From: Fodinicola acaciae
GTDB taxonomy: Bacteria > Actinomycetota > Actinomycetes > Mycobacteriales > HKI-0501
Direction of reading: 5' to 3'
DNA: 64,000 nucleotides
Assembly: GCF_010993745.1 (NCBI RefSeq)
Contig: NZ_WOTN01000004.1
Span: 558,001 to 622,000, forward strand
Shown here piece by piece: positions 43,782 to 54,586 of the stretch (the stretch's first letter is position 1; every line of letters begins with the position of its first letter). The notes beneath the pieces are model-generated. The model had not been told where the DNA came from and did no database searches. It was given only the letters and a program-made list of their open reading frames with translations. The position numbers and the translations under genes were made by a program.

Positions 43782-44347
43782 CCACCACTTTCGAGGAACG
43801 CGCTTTGGTCGCGTTGAAGGAAATCGTCACCGAGCCGTCGCCGCGGCGTCGCCATGGCCGCAAGATCGCCGCGATCGGTGCCGCAACGGCCGCGCTCGCC
43901 GCCGGCGTCTTCGCGGCTTCGATCGCGTCGGCACCGAGCCCCGCCTTTGCGGTGAAATCAAACAACGACGGCACGGTCACCGTGACGGTCCACTCGTGGA
44001 CGGACGCCGCGGGCCTCGAGCGTGAGCTCGGAAAGCGCGGAGTGCCGACGGTGGCGGCATACGTGCCGGCGCACAAGCAATGCCGACCCGGTTGGTACAA
44101 GCCGATCGCCCTTGAGCGATTCCACAAGGTGCTCAAGCGAGCCGACGAAGGCCCTGACGGCGTTACTTTCGTTATCGACAAAAGCGTCCTGCGAAAAGGT
44201 GAGACACTGATCCTCGAGGCGGCTGCTCCGACGCAACCCTATGTCGGCAAGGACGGGAACACGTACGTCGATCCGGGGCCGGGCTATTCCGTCGCGTCGG
44301 GGCCGGTCGGCAAGTGCGTACTCATTGATCTCCAGCCAGGCAAGTAG
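43778..44347 (+). CDS. Exported or membrane-anchored partner of the ECF sigma factor
   Basis: A 189-residue protein of no recognised family. Residues 1-28 are cytoplasmic with a basic RRRHGR patch; residues 30-52 form a hydrophobic segment (IGAATAALAAGVFAASIASA) that may be a signal or a membrane anchor. The outer part of about 135 residues has one Cys pair (KQCRPGWY and VGKCVLIDL). ATGA overlap with the sigma gene suggests a functional pair, in which this protein could be an anti-sigma or a surface sensor. No anti-sigma domain is visible. Confidence 0.8.
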   Translation: MTTTFEERALVALKEIVTEPSPRRRHGRKIAAIGAATAALAAGVFAASIASAPSPAFAVKSNNDGTVTVTVHSWTDAAGLERELGKRGVPTVAAYVPAHKQCRPGWYKPIALERFHKVLKRADEGPDGVTFVIDKSVLRKGETLILEAAAPTQPYVGKDGNTYVDPGPGYSVASGPVGKCVLIDLQPGK

Positions 44348-44351
44348 TTCC

Positions 44352-44546
44352 TCAGTCGAGGACTTCAGGGTCTTCGCATTCGAAATAGGTCTCGACCGTC
44401 TCGAGCCTGGAATAGAGCGCGATCACCTGTTTGAGGGTCAGCGGCGCCGGCGGACCGTTGCCGATCTGGATCGTCAGCGCCGGCCGGTGCACGCTGATGG
44501 TCAGTTTGTTGTCGCCTTCGATGATCCACGTACGCAGCGCTTCCAT
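44352..44546 (-). CDS. Small protein of unknown function
   Basis: A 64-residue cytoplasmic protein starting at ATG 44546 behind GAGGGG. It begins MEALRTWIIEGDNKLTISVH and ends with an acidic ECEDPEVLD. I recognise no family. The gene lies between two accessory cassettes, convergent with the sigma-partner gene and divergent from the XRE gene. A clear ribosome binding site is the main support. Confidence 0.55.
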   Translation of the reverse strand: MEALRTWIIEGDNKLTISVHRPALTIQIGNGPPAPLTLKQVIALYSRLETVETYFECEDPEVLD

Positions 44547-44651
44547 CTTGTCCCCTCGGTTTCGCAGGTCTGCGGACAACCGCTACCTTGACAGCCAGTT
44601 ACCGGAGGTACACGTTTATTCACCCGATGCATACGTCGATGGAGGCTGGCC

Positions 44652-45533
44652 GTGACCGAGCCGGACGGGGTCGTCAGCTCCGGGACCGTACGGTCCCGCC
44701 AGGTGTCCGCGGAGCTGCGCCGGCTGCGGCGGACTGCCGGGTTCACGTCCGTACAGGTGGCACGTGAACTCGGCATGTCGCAAAGCAAGATCAGCCGGAT
44801 CGAGACCGGCCGGTGCGGCCTTGAGCTCGAGGAAGTCGTGTTGCTGCTCGGCCATTACAGCTGTCCGCGCGGCAAACGTACCGAGATCATCGACCTGGTC
44901 CGCAAAGCCGCCGACCCCGGCCTCATCGAGTCACACGTCGGCCGTCTGCCAGACCAGTGGCAGGCATTCATCGAACACGAAGCACGCGCGACGGCGTTGT
45001 GGAGCTATCAACCGCTGTGGATTCCGGGCTTGCTTCAGACCGCGGACTACGCCCGTGCTGTGATCGCCGGCGCCAATGAGCGCCCGTTACCCGAGAAAGA
45101 TGTCGAAACGCGGGTGGCGGCGCGACTCGCGAGGCAGGCGATCCTGCGTCGACCGTTGCCGCCGGAGCTTCACTTTCTCCTCTTTGAGCCGGCATTGCGC
45201 GTCCCGGTCGGCGGTCGACAGGTTCTCGGGACCCAGCTGTGGCACCTGGCGCAGATCGCTCGGCGACCGCGTGTCCACATCCGGGTCGTGCCGCTTGCCG
45301 TCGGAGCACATCCTGGCCTCGAGGGTCCGTTCGTGATCATGGCCTTCGAGGCGAGTCCAACCTTGGTACATCTGGAAAATCGCGTGCTGAGCGCATTTCT
45401 CGAGAAGGAGGGCGAGATCGCGAGCTATAGGCTGGCGTGGGATCGAATCGCGGCCAAGGCCCTGTCCGCCGAGCGTTCGGTGGAGGTGATCCGGCGAGTT
45501 GCCGCGCAACTGACCAGCCGCACGGAGGAGTGA
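44652..45533 (+). CDS. XRE regulator of the Scr1 (DUF5753) family
   Basis: A 293-residue regulator typical of streptomycetes and relatives. The helix-turn-helix is LRRLRRTAGFTSVQVARELG followed by MSQSKISRIETGRCGLELEE. The C-terminal 190 residues form the DUF5753 domain (ALWSYQPLWIPGLLQTADYA). GTG 44652 follows GGAGG. It is followed after 2 bp by a DUF397 gene; such pairs behave as two-gene regulators of development or as atypical toxin-antitoxin-like pairs in Streptomyces. Confidence 0.92.
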   Translation: MTEPDGVVSSGTVRSRQVSAELRRLRRTAGFTSVQVARELGMSQSKISRIETGRCGLELEEVVLLLGHYSCPRGKRTEIIDLVRKAADPGLIESHVGRLPDQWQAFIEHEARATALWSYQPLWIPGLLQTADYARAVIAGANERPLPEKDVETRVAARLARQAILRRPLPPELHFLLFEPALRVPVGGRQVLGTQLWHLAQIARRPRVHIRVVPLAVGAHPGLEGPFVIMAFEASPTLVHLENRVLSAFLEKEGEIASYRLAWDRIAAKALSAERSVEVIRRVAAQLTSRTEE

Positions 45534-45535
45534 CG

Positions 45536-45730
45536 ATGACCGATGCTGATCTTTCTGTGTCTCAGTGGCGAAAAAGCACTCGCAGCGGCAGTTCGAGCGA
45601 CTGCGTCGAGGTGGGACAGGGTGAGCAGGTGATCGGCGTACGCGACTCCAAGAATCCGACCGCCGGCACGCTCGCCGTCGCCGCGTCCGCCTGGTCGGCG
45701 TTCCTCACCATGTTGACCACCTCGCGTTAG
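45536..45730 (+). CDS. DUF397 protein
   Basis: A 64-residue DUF397 protein: WRKSTRSGSSSDCVEVGQGE then GVRDSKNPTAGTLAVAASAW, the complete domain. ATG 45536 lies 2 bp after the XRE stop. Family members are small partners of Scr1-type XRE regulators, and streptomycete genomes hold many such pairs. Its biochemical action is unknown. Confidence 0.9.
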   Translation: MTDADLSVSQWRKSTRSGSSSDCVEVGQGEQVIGVRDSKNPTAGTLAVAASAWSAFLTMLTTSR

Positions 45731-45781
45731 ACCGCCACCCGACCTCGAACCGGCATTGCCACCCTTGGTAGCATAGCCACC

Positions 45782-46201
45782 GTGACGGCAAACGCGTACG
45801 ACTCGACGGCCGATGGCTCAGAGGTGCCGATCGGCGACATCCGCCAGGTCATCGACCTGGTCCGGCGGCTCGCGTCGCTGCAACGGTCCCATCGTCCGTA
45901 CGCCATCGAGGTCAACATGCAGGATCTGCTGAGCATCGACTTGGGTTCGACCAACACCGACGCGCCGCCAGGCATGGGTCGCGTACGCAAGGTCAGCGTG
46001 TCGCTGCCGGAAAACCTGATCGCGACCCTGCAGCAGCGGCTCGGCAAGGGCGAGTTCAGCCAGTACGTCACCGAGTCGGTCGCTCGCCAGCTTCAGTTCG
46101 ACCTGCTGGCCGAGCTTGCCGACGAGCTGGACGAAAAGTACGGCCCGGTGCCGGAGGAGCTGGTCGAGGAGGCGCTCGCCGAATGGCCGGACGCAAAGTA
46201 G
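45782..46201 (+). CDS. Antitoxin-like protein with ribbon-helix-helix region
   Basis: A 139-residue protein. A central segment RVRKVSVSLPENLIATLQQR then LGKGEFSQYVTESVARQLQF resembles a ribbon-helix-helix DNA-binding domain, followed by an acidic helix-rich tail that would bind the toxin. The N-terminal 60 residues are unusual for short VapB antitoxins. GTG 45782 has no ribosome binding site; TAGCAT at 45769-45774 would fit leaderless transcription. It overlaps the PIN gene by 19 bp. Confidence 0.83.
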   Translation: MTANAYDSTADGSEVPIGDIRQVIDLVRRLASLQRSHRPYAIEVNMQDLLSIDLGSTNTDAPPGMGRVRKVSVSLPENLIATLQQRLGKGEFSQYVTESVARQLQFDLLAELADELDEKYGPVPEELVEEALAEWPDAK

Positions 46202-46623
46202 GTGTCGGCGGGACGCTCGTGTTCGACAGCGAGGGTCTGGCCAAGCTGGCCGCCAACGACCTGCGCGCTCGAGCGCATCTGGAAGGTGCGCGGCGGCGCG
46301 GCGCGCAGCTGGCGGTCAGCGTGGTCACGCTGACCGAGGTGTTGCGCGGCGGTCCTCGAGACGCGCGGGTCCACCGGCTCCTGCGTGGCACGGGCATCGC
46401 CGCCGTGCCGGTGAGCGCCGAGCTCGGCCGTGCGGCCGGCGAGTTGCTGGGTCGCACCGGCATGTCCGGCCACCGCTGTGCGATCGACGCGATCGTGGCG
46501 GCGACCGCACTGAGGATGCCGCGTCCGGTCGCGGTGCTGACCAGCGATCCAGACGATCTCGGCCGGCTGGTCGAGGAGCCGGCGTGTCCGAAGGACCTGC
46601 GGGTCGCCGTGGTGAAGGTGTGA
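46183..46623 (+). CDS. PIN-domain toxin (VapC-like)
   Basis: A 146-residue PIN-fold ribonuclease. Acidic residues of the metal site are visible in TLVFDSEGLAKLA, VVTLTEVLRGG, GHRCAIDAIVAATAL and VLTSDPDDLGRLV. VapC toxins usually cut initiator tRNA or rRNA. It overlaps the upstream antitoxin gene by 19 bp, the standard type II layout. Immediately upstream of the gyrB promoter region, so this pair sits between oriC and the gyrase genes. Confidence 0.87.
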   Translation: MAGRKVGVGGTLVFDSEGLAKLAANDLRARAHLEGARRRGAQLAVSVVTLTEVLRGGPRDARVHRLLRGTGIAAVPVSAELGRAAGELLGRTGMSGHRCAIDAIVAATALRMPRPVAVLTSDPDDLGRLVEEPACPKDLRVAVVKV

Positions 46624-48960
<2,337 letters not shown>

Positions 48961-48995
48961 GAATATTGTGGCTTTCCTCACGGACCTCCGGCAGA

Positions 48996-49025
48996 TTATC
49001 CACAGTTTCCACAGGATTACCCACA
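48996..49025. promoter_or_regulatory. Three tandem DnaA boxes between gyrB and gyrA
   Basis: TTATCCACA at 48996-49004 (exact consensus), TTTCCACA at 49006-49013 and TTACCCACA at 49017-49025 lie on the same strand in the 146-bp non-coding gyrB-gyrA gap, spaced about 10-11 bp apart. Confidence 0.75.
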
Positions 49026-49106
49026 GTGGAAGGCAGCTTTTCCTCGCATGATCGGCAAATCCGCGCCGCATAGAAGTGATCTCGCGCACATCAGGAAGGC
49101 CGCACG

Positions 49107-51713
49107 ATGACCGAAACCCCGACCACGCCGCCAGGGCCCGCCGGGCCGCCGGCCGGCGATCGGATCGAGCTCGTCGACATCCAGCAGGAGATGCAGCGCA
49201 GCTACATCGACTACGCGATGTCGGTCATCGTCGGCCGCGCGCTGCCGGACGTACGCGACGGCCTCAAGCCGGTGCACCGCAAGATCCTCTACGCGATGTA
49301 CGACGGCGGCTACCGGCCCGACCGCGGCTATTCCAAGTGCTCTCGGGTCGTCGGCGACGTGATGGGCCAGTATCACCCGCACGGTGACTCGGCGATCTAC
49401 GACGCGCTCGTACGCATGGCGCAGCCGTGGTCGCTGCGCTATCCGCTGATCGACGGCCAGGGCAACTTCGGCTCGCAGGGCAACGACCCGCCGGCCGCCA
49501 TGCGTTACACCGAGTGCCGGATGGACCCGCTGGCGATGGAGCTGCTGCGGGACATCGACGAGGACACCGTCGACTTCGGCCCCAACTACGACGGCCGCTC
49601 CCAGGAGCCGTCGATCCTGCCGGCGCGGTTCCCCAACCTGCTGGTCAACGGCTCCTCCGGCATCGCGGTCGGCATGGCCACCAACATGCCGCCGCACAAC
49701 CTGCGCGAGGTCGCCGACGGAGTGCAGTGGGCCCTGGACAACCCGGAGGCCTCCAGCGAGGAGACCCTGGCCCAGCTGATGCTGCGGATCAAGGGACCCG
49801 ACTTCCCCACCTCCGGCCTGATCGTCGGCACCAACGGCATCGCAGAGGCATATCGCACCGGCCGCGGCTCGGTCCGGATGCGCGCGGTCATCGAGGCCGA
49901 GGAGGACTCGCGCGGCCGGCAGATCCTGGTCGTCACCGAGCTGCCATACCAGGTCAACATCGACAACCTGATCGAAAACATCGCCAGCCTGGTGAAGGAC
50001 GGCCGGCTGGCCGGCATCGCGGACATCGCCAACGAGTCCAGCGACCGGATCGGCATGCGGATCGTGATCACGCTCAAGCGTGACGCGGTCGCCAAGGTCG
50101 TGCTGAACAACCTCTACAAGCACACGCAGCTGCAATACAGCTTCGGTGTCAACAACCTGGCGATCGTCGACGGCGTGCCGCGTACGCTCCGGCTCGACGA
50201 GCTGGTCCGGCTGTGGATCACCCACCAGGTCGAGGTCATCGTCCGGCGTACCCGCTTCCGGCTGCGCAAGAAGGAAGAGCGCGCCCACATCCTGCGCGGC
50301 TATCTGAAGGCGCTGGACGCGCTGGACGAGGTGATCGCGCTGATCCGCGCGTCCGCGACGGTCGACGACGCGCGTACCGGCCTGATGCAGCTGCTGGACA
50401 TCGACGAGATCCAGGCGACCGCGATCCTGGACATGCAGCTGCGCCGCCTGGCCGCCCTCGAGCGGCAGAAGATCACCGAAGAGTACGAGCAGATCATGAT
50501 CGAGATCGCCGAGCTCGAGGCGATCCTGGCCAGCGACGAGCGGCAGCGGCAGATCATCGGCGAGGAGCTCGCCGAGATCGTGGAGCGCAACGGCGACGAC
50601 CGGCGCACCAAGATCATCCCGTTCGACGGCGAGTCGTCGATCGAGGACCTGATCCCGGAAGAGGACGTCGTCGTCACCATCACCCAGACCGGCTATGCCA
50701 AGCGGACCAAGGTCGACCTCTACCGGTCGCAGCGCCGCGGCGGCAAGGGTGTGAAGGGCGCGCAGCTCAAGCAGGACGACATCGTCAGCCACTTCTTCGT
50801 CGGCTCGACCCACCACTGGATCCTGTTCTTCACCAACAAGGGCCGGGTCTATCGCGCGAAGGCGTACGAGCTGCCGGAGGCCAACCGCGACGCGCGCGGC
50901 CAGCATGTGGCCAACATGCTCGCCTTCCAGCAGGACGAGCACATCGCGTCCGTCATGCAGATCAAGGACTACGCGGTCGCGCCTTACCTCGTACTGGCCA
51001 CCAAGCGCGGCCTGGTGAAGAAGAGCGAGCTGGCCCTGTTCGACTCGGCTCGGCAGGGAGGACTCATCGCGATCAATCTCCGGGAGGACGACGAGCTGGT
51101 CAGCGCCGCTCTAATCTCGGAGACGGACGATCTGCTGTTGACCAGTCGGCAGGGCCAGTCAAACCGGTTCCGCGCCTCCGACGAGTCGCTTCGTCCGATG
51201 GGCCGGGCCACCTCCGGTGTGATCGGCATGCGGTTCGACGAGGCCGACGAGCTGCTGTCCATGGAGGTGGTGAGCGAAGGCATGGAGCTGCTGATCGCGA
51301 CCGCCTCCGGCTATGCCAAGCGGACGCCGGTGGAGGAATATCCGACCCACAACCGCGGTGGCAAGGGCGTGCGCACGTTCGAGTATGACGAACGTCGCGG
51401 CAACCTGGTGGCCGCTCTGGCCGTCCATATTGATGACGAGATCTTCGCCATCACCTCTGTCGGTGGGGTCATCAGGACTCCGGTCGAGCCTGTACGGTCG
51501 TCAAAGCGGCAGACTAAAGGTGTCAAGCTGATGGATCTGCCGGACGGAGTGACTTTGCTCGCGGTCGCGCGTAATGCCGACGAGGCCGACGAGTCGGACA
51601 CTCAGGATGGTCAGCAGGCCACCGCTGCGTCTGACGCAGAGGCGGACGTACGGCCTGATGAACAGCCGGATGCGCAGCAGCCGGATGGACCGCAGGATGG
51701 ACAGGACGGGTGA
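49107..51713 (+). CDS. gyrA: DNA gyrase subunit A
   Basis: DNA-cleaving subunit of gyrase, 868 residues. The catalytic tyrosine lies in [10 protein letters not shown] near residue 136. The quinolone-determining region reads [18 protein letters not shown], with Ser and Asp at the positions equivalent to E. coli 83 and 87, the susceptible state. The C-terminal beta-pinwheel contains the GyrA box QRRGGKG near residue 546. The last 60 residues are acidic and Gln/Asp-rich. ATG 49107 is clear. The stop is 4 bp before the DUF3566 gene. Confidence 0.97.
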   Translation: MTETPTTPPGPAGPPAGDRIELVDIQQEMQRSYIDYAMSVIVGRALPDVRDGLKPVHRKILYAMYDGGYRPDRGYSKCSRVVGDVMGQYHPHGDSAIYDALVRMAQPWSLRYPLIDGQGNFGSQGNDPPAAMRYTECRMDPLAMELLRDIDEDTVDFGPNYDGRSQEPSILPARFPNLLVNGSSGIAVGMATNMPPHNLREVADGVQWALDNPEASSEETLAQLMLRIKGPDFPTSGLIVGTNGIAEAYRTGRGSVRMRAVIEAEEDSRGRQILVVTELPYQVNIDNLIENIASLVKDGRLAGIADIANESSDRIGMRIVITLKRDAVAKVVLNNLYKHTQLQYSFGVNNLAIVDGVPRTLRLDELVRLWITHQVEVIVRRTRFRLRKKEERAHILRGYLKALDALDEVIALIRASATVDDARTGLMQLLDIDEIQATAILDMQLRRLAALERQKITEEYEQIMIEIAELEAILASDERQRQIIGEELAEIVERNGDDRRTKIIPFDGESSIEDLIPEEDVVVTITQTGYAKRTKVDLYRSQRRGGKGVKGAQLKQDDIVSHFFVGSTHHWILFFTNKGRVYRAKAYELPEANRDARGQHVANMLAFQQDEHIASVMQIKDYAVAPYLVLATKRGLVKKSELALFDSARQGGLIAINLREDDELVSAALISETDDLLLTSRQGQSNRFRASDESLRPMGRATSGVIGMRFDEADELLSMEVVSEGMELLIATASGYAKRTPVEEYPTHNRGGKGVRTFEYDERRGNLVAALAVHIDDEIFAITSVGGVIRTPVEPVRSSKRQTKGVKLMDLPDGVTLLAVARNADEADESDTQDGQQATAASDAEADVRPDEQPDAQQPDGPQDGQDG

Positions 51714-51717
51714 GACG

Positions 51718-52698
51718 ATGAGCGACGGAACCCCGAGCGGCGGCGGCCAGCCGGTCGTCGGCAGGGCTGCCGTCGGCCAGGCCGGTGCCGCCGGCTCTGA
51801 CGACAACGTGGACGAGACCGCCAGCACCGCTCCGACCAGCGGCAACGGCGCGGCGCCGAGCAGCGGCGGGCCGTCGGTGGACAGCGGCTCCTCGTCGGCG
51901 GCCTCCGGCCGCGCGTCCGTGCCTCCGTCCACGGCGACCCAGACCATCAACGTGCCGTCCGCCTTCGGTGGCAACGGCACGCCCGGTTCGTCCAGCAGCT
52001 ATCTCGGCGAGTCGTCCTCCGACTCGTCCTTCGGCTCCAGCTCCAGCTCCAGCTTCGACTCCGGTTACGGCTCGAGCTATGACGACAGCTCGTCGGCGCC
52101 GAGCTCCGGCGCCGGCCGCTACGGCGTCAGCGAGCCGGGCGCTCCGTCTTACGGCATCCCGCCGGGCACCGGCTCCACCATCGGCACCAGCTACGGCTCA
52201 GGTGCGGGGCCGGAGTCCAGCTCCGTCGGCACCGCGACCGGCACCGCGACCGTCGGTGGCTCCGGCGGCGCGCTCGGCTCGGTCGGCCGTGCCGTACGCA
52301 GTGCCAAGAGCACCATGCAGGCGGCCGCCGCTCGCGGCCCGCGGCGTGCCCGGCTGCAGCTGCGCCGGATCGACCCGTGGTCGGTGCTGAAGTTCTCACT
52401 GGCCGTCTCCGCCGTGCTGCTGATCGTCTTCGTGGTCGCGACCACAGCGATCTACGTGGCGTTGTGGAGCATGGGAGTCTTCGATGACGTGAACAACACG
52501 ATCAAGACGTTCACCTCCGACAGCTCCGGCACCGGCGGATTCGCCATCAGCCCGCAGCTGGTGATCGGCGGCGCCGCGGTGATCGGCCTGATCAACGTCG
52601 TACTCTTCTCGGCGCTGGCGACCATCGGTTCGTTCATCTACAACGTGTGCGCGGACCTGGTCGGGGGCATCGAGATCACCCTGGCGGAGCGTGACTGA
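51718..52698 (+). CDS. DUF3566 transmembrane protein
   Basis: A 326-residue membrane protein. The first 195 residues are Ser/Gly/Thr-rich and probably disordered (SSDSSFGSSSSSSFDSGYGS). The conserved C-terminal DUF3566 domain begins near RRARLQLRRIDPWSVLKFSL, with two transmembrane segments (AVSAVLLIVFVVATTAIYVA and LVIGGAAVIGLINVVLFSAL). Position after gyrA matches Rv0007. Function is not known; its constant link to gyrA suggests a role near replication or division. Confidence 0.88.
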   Translation: MSDGTPSGGGQPVVGRAAVGQAGAAGSDDNVDETASTAPTSGNGAAPSSGGPSVDSGSSSAASGRASVPPSTATQTINVPSAFGGNGTPGSSSSYLGESSSDSSFGSSSSSSFDSGYGSSYDDSSSAPSSGAGRYGVSEPGAPSYGIPPGTGSTIGTSYGSGAGPESSSVGTATGTATVGGSGGALGSVGRAVRSAKSTMQAAAARGPRRARLQLRRIDPWSVLKFSLAVSAVLLIVFVVATTAIYVALWSMGVFDDVNNTIKTFTSDSSGTGGFAISPQLVIGGAAVIGLINVVLFSALATIGSFIYNVCADLVGGIEITLAERD

Positions 52699-52729
52699 GG
52701 TTGCCGCGCTCACACAAGGGGATACTGCT

Positions 52730-52759
52730 TTGAGGCGGCCGCGACGCGTACGGTAGTGT
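52730..52759 (+). promoter_or_regulatory. Promoter candidate for the tRNA-Ile cluster
   Basis: TTGAGG at 52730-52735 and TAGTGT at 52754-52759 are separated by 18 bp, a reasonable housekeeping-sigma match 16 bp before tRNA-Ile. Confidence 0.45.
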
Positions 52760-52775
52760 CGTTTCTCGTGCCCGC

Positions 52776-52849
52776 GGGGCTATAGCTCAGTCGGTTAGAG
52801 CGCATCGCTGATAACGATGAGGTCGCTGGTTCGATTCCAGCTAGCCCCA
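52776..52849 (+). tRNA. tRNA-Ile(GAT)
   Basis: Cloverleaf with acceptor GGGGCTA/TAGCCCC, D-arm GCTCAGTCGGTTAGAGC, anticodon GAT in CTGATAACG and TPsiC arm GCTGGTTCGATTCCAGC. The 3' CCA is not encoded (AC then TCC), so PcnA must add it. The gyrA / tRNA-Ile / tRNA-Ala order is typical of actinobacteria. Confidence 0.96.
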
Positions 52850-52879
52850 CTCCGCACTGCCCGTGAAAGGGGTAACACG

Positions 52880-53011
52880 GTGAAGAAGGTTCTGATCATC
52901 CTGGGTCTGCTGCTCGTGGGTGCCTTCATCGCGAAGAAGATCAAGGACGCCAACGACGAGCGCGACCTGTGGCACGAGGCCACCACGGCCCCGGAGACCG
53001 ACCTCAGCTAG
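52880..53011 (+). CDS. DLW-39 family small protein
   Basis: A 43-residue single-pass membrane protein beginning VKKVLIILGLLLVGAFIAKK and carrying the family-defining DERDLWHEATT. GTG 52880 follows AAAGGGG. DLW-39 proteins are conserved in actinobacteria beside gyrA and tRNA genes and, in Streptomyces, affect development; their mechanism is not known. It lies between tRNA-Ile and tRNA-Ala. Confidence 0.9.
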   Translation: MKKVLIILGLLLVGAFIAKKIKDANDERDLWHEATTAPETDLS

Positions 53012-53067
53012 GGCGTCGTCGACCAGGCGGCCCGAAGCCGGGCCGCCCCTTCGGCGTACCGGGACCC

Positions 53068-53143
53068 GGGGATGTAGCTCAACTGGCAGAGCACTGCCTT
53101 TGCAAGGCAGGGGTTAGGGGTTCAAGTCCCCTCATCTCCACCA
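53068..53143 (+). tRNA. tRNA-Ala(TGC), integration target
   Basis: Cloverleaf with acceptor GGGGATG/CATCTCC, anticodon stem GCCTT/AAGGC with TGC, and TPsiC arm AGGGGTTCAAGTCCCCT. From 53097 to 53141 the gene is identical to the repeat at 62645, so its 3' half forms attL of the integrated element. The encoded CCA (53141-53143) is completed by element sequence; the old chromosomal flank at 62689 reads ACTCG and had no CCA. Confidence 0.96.
53097..53141 (+). repeat. attL, 45-bp direct repeat
   Basis: The sequence starts CCTTTGCAAGGCAGGGGTTA, covers the anticodon arm to the 3' end of tRNA-Ala, and is identical to 62645-62689. Confidence 0.93.
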
Positions 53144-53145
53144 CA

Positions 53146-53195
53146 CACGAAAGCCCAGGTGAACGAGCCTTTCGCTCGCTTCCTGGGCTTTCGTG
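53146..53195. terminator. Bidirectional terminator between tRNA-Ala and int
   Basis: A 14-bp perfect stem CACGAAAGCCCAGG (53146-53159 with 53182-53195) with an inner CGAGC/GCTCG stem. It lies directly between tRNA-Ala and the int stop codon and is element-derived. Confidence 0.85.
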
Positions 53196-54365
53196 CTAGC
53201 TGGCGATGGCGCCTTGCGTGCCCTCCGCGTGCCCCTCAGGTTCGGGAGGCTCCGTACGGACCTGCCGTGCCCCTTCGGCGTTCGCGCTGATGGCCTTGGC
53301 GATTTCGCGGTCCCGCTCGCGGGAGCTGTGCTGGTAGATGATCGCCGCGCGCATCGAAGCGTGGCCCATGCGAGCCATCAGTTCCTTGGTGGACGCGCCA
53401 GCCTTGGCGGCCAGGTCGTTGCCGGTGTGCCGCAGGTCGTGAAAGTGGACATCCTGGTGCCGGATCTTCGAGTCCTCTACTGCCTTGCGCCAGATCCGCC
53501 GGAAGTTGTGGCGCTGGAGTCGACCGCCGCGTGGACCGATGAACACGAAGCCGTCCGAGGCAGGATCGGCGTACTCGTCCAGGTGATGTTTGAGTACGGC
53601 CTTGATCAGGTCGGGAATCGAAACGTCACGCTTGCCTGCCTCCGACTTCGGCGCCTTGATGATCTTCTTGCCGTTCTGTAGCTCGGCCTGTGCTTCCCGT
53701 ACCGCTACGTCGAGCGTTTCGAGGTCGACGCGGTTACGGCGTAGCGCCGCCAGCTCGCCGAACCGGAGACTCGTGAACGCCGCAAGGAGAACGAGTGCGC
53801 GGTATCGCTTGGGGATGGCGTCCGCGACCGCGAAGACCTCCGGAACCGTGAGGACCGTACGCTCAGCCGAGCCGTCTTTGCCGGCACCCTTGATGCGGCA
53901 CGGGTTCCGGCGGATCAGGCCATCATCGACGGCTGTCTCCATGATGGCGTGGAGCAGCCGATACGCCTTGGCGATGCTGGGCTGTCCGACGCCGTGATCT
54001 TGGCGGTTCTTGCGCCACGACCGGACCTGCTGCTCTTTGATCTTGTCCAGCGATCGAGTGCCGAGAACCGGCGAGATGTGTCCCTTGAACGCATTGAGGT
54101 AGCGCTCGCGCGAAGTCTCCTCAAGCTTGCGCTCTTCGATCCAGCGCATGCCGAACTCATCGAGCGTGACGGCCGCTTTCGTCGGGTCGATCCACTCGTC
54201 CCGCAGAATCTCGGCGCGCTTGCTGACCAGCCACTCGGCAGCGTCCCTCTTGCGGCTGAACGTGTCGGGTGCGGGCCGGAGTACGTCATCCGGGCCGGGA
54301 TAGCGCGCCTGCCACCGGCCGGACGGCAGTTGGCGGACTCGGCCCCAGTCGCGGCGGCCGGCCAT
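53196..54365 (-). CDS. int: Tyrosine recombinase (integrase)
   Basis: Recombines attP with attB in tRNA-Ala. The protein has 389 residues: an N-terminal arm-binding region, a SAM-like core-binding domain (LDEFGMRWIEERKLEETSRE) and the catalytic domain with Arg in FTSLRFGELAALRRNR, the Lys region near EAGKRDVSI, HxxR in FHDLRHTGNDLAA, His in MARMGHASMRAA and Tyr in IIYQHSSRERD. It ends 55 bp from attL, as expected, and overlaps xis by one base. Confidence 0.96.
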   Translation of the reverse strand: MAGRRDWGRVRQLPSGRWQARYPGPDDVLRPAPDTFSRKRDAAEWLVSKRAEILRDEWIDPTKAAVTLDEFGMRWIEERKLEETSRERYLNAFKGHISPVLGTRSLDKIKEQQVRSWRKNRQDHGVGQPSIAKAYRLLHAIMETAVDDGLIRRNPCRIKGAGKDGSAERTVLTVPEVFAVADAIPKRYRALVLLAAFTSLRFGELAALRRNRVDLETLDVAVREAQAELQNGKKIIKAPKSEAGKRDVSIPDLIKAVLKHHLDEYADPASDGFVFIGPRGGRLQRHNFRRIWRKAVEDSKIRHQDVHFHDLRHTGNDLAAKAGASTKELMARMGHASMRAAIIYQHSSRERDREIAKAISANAEGARQVRTEPPEPEGHAEGTQGAIAS

Positions 54366-54562
54366 CAGGCGGCCCGACCGTACGAGTGCGGCTCGACGCG
54401 GCCAGCATTCATGAATGCGTCGACATCAGCGACGGCCAGGCGCACGTGCCGGCCGAATCGGTGAAAGGCAATGCGCCGCTCCTCGACCAACCGCCGTACG
54501 AAGCGCACCGGGACGTTCATCTGTTCGGCCGTTTCCTCGACCGTGAGGTATGTAGTGCTCAT
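54365..54562 (-). CDS. xis: Excisionase (MerR-like HTH)
   Basis: A 65-residue winged helix-turn-helix protein: YLTVEETAEQMNVPVRFVRR then EERRIAFHRFGRHVRLAVAD, the excisionase/HTH_17 signature. It directs Int to excise the element. The stop overlaps the int start, so both are made together, the usual AICE layout. Confidence 0.93.
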   Translation of the reverse strand: MSTTYLTVEETAEQMNVPVRFVRRLVEERRIAFHRFGRHVRLAVADVDAFMNAGRVEPHSYGRAA

Positions 54563-54586
54563 CGTTGGTACCTCGCTTTCTGCTGG

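Noticed and set aside
49017-50942. 641-codon leftward frame
   Set aside because: Antisense to gyrA; no recognisable protein features.
51900-52130. Ser/Gly-rich repeat region as a possible tandem repeat or recombination hotspot
   Set aside because: The codons vary and no exact DNA repeat unit exists; it is ordinary low-complexity coding sequence of the DUF3566 protein.
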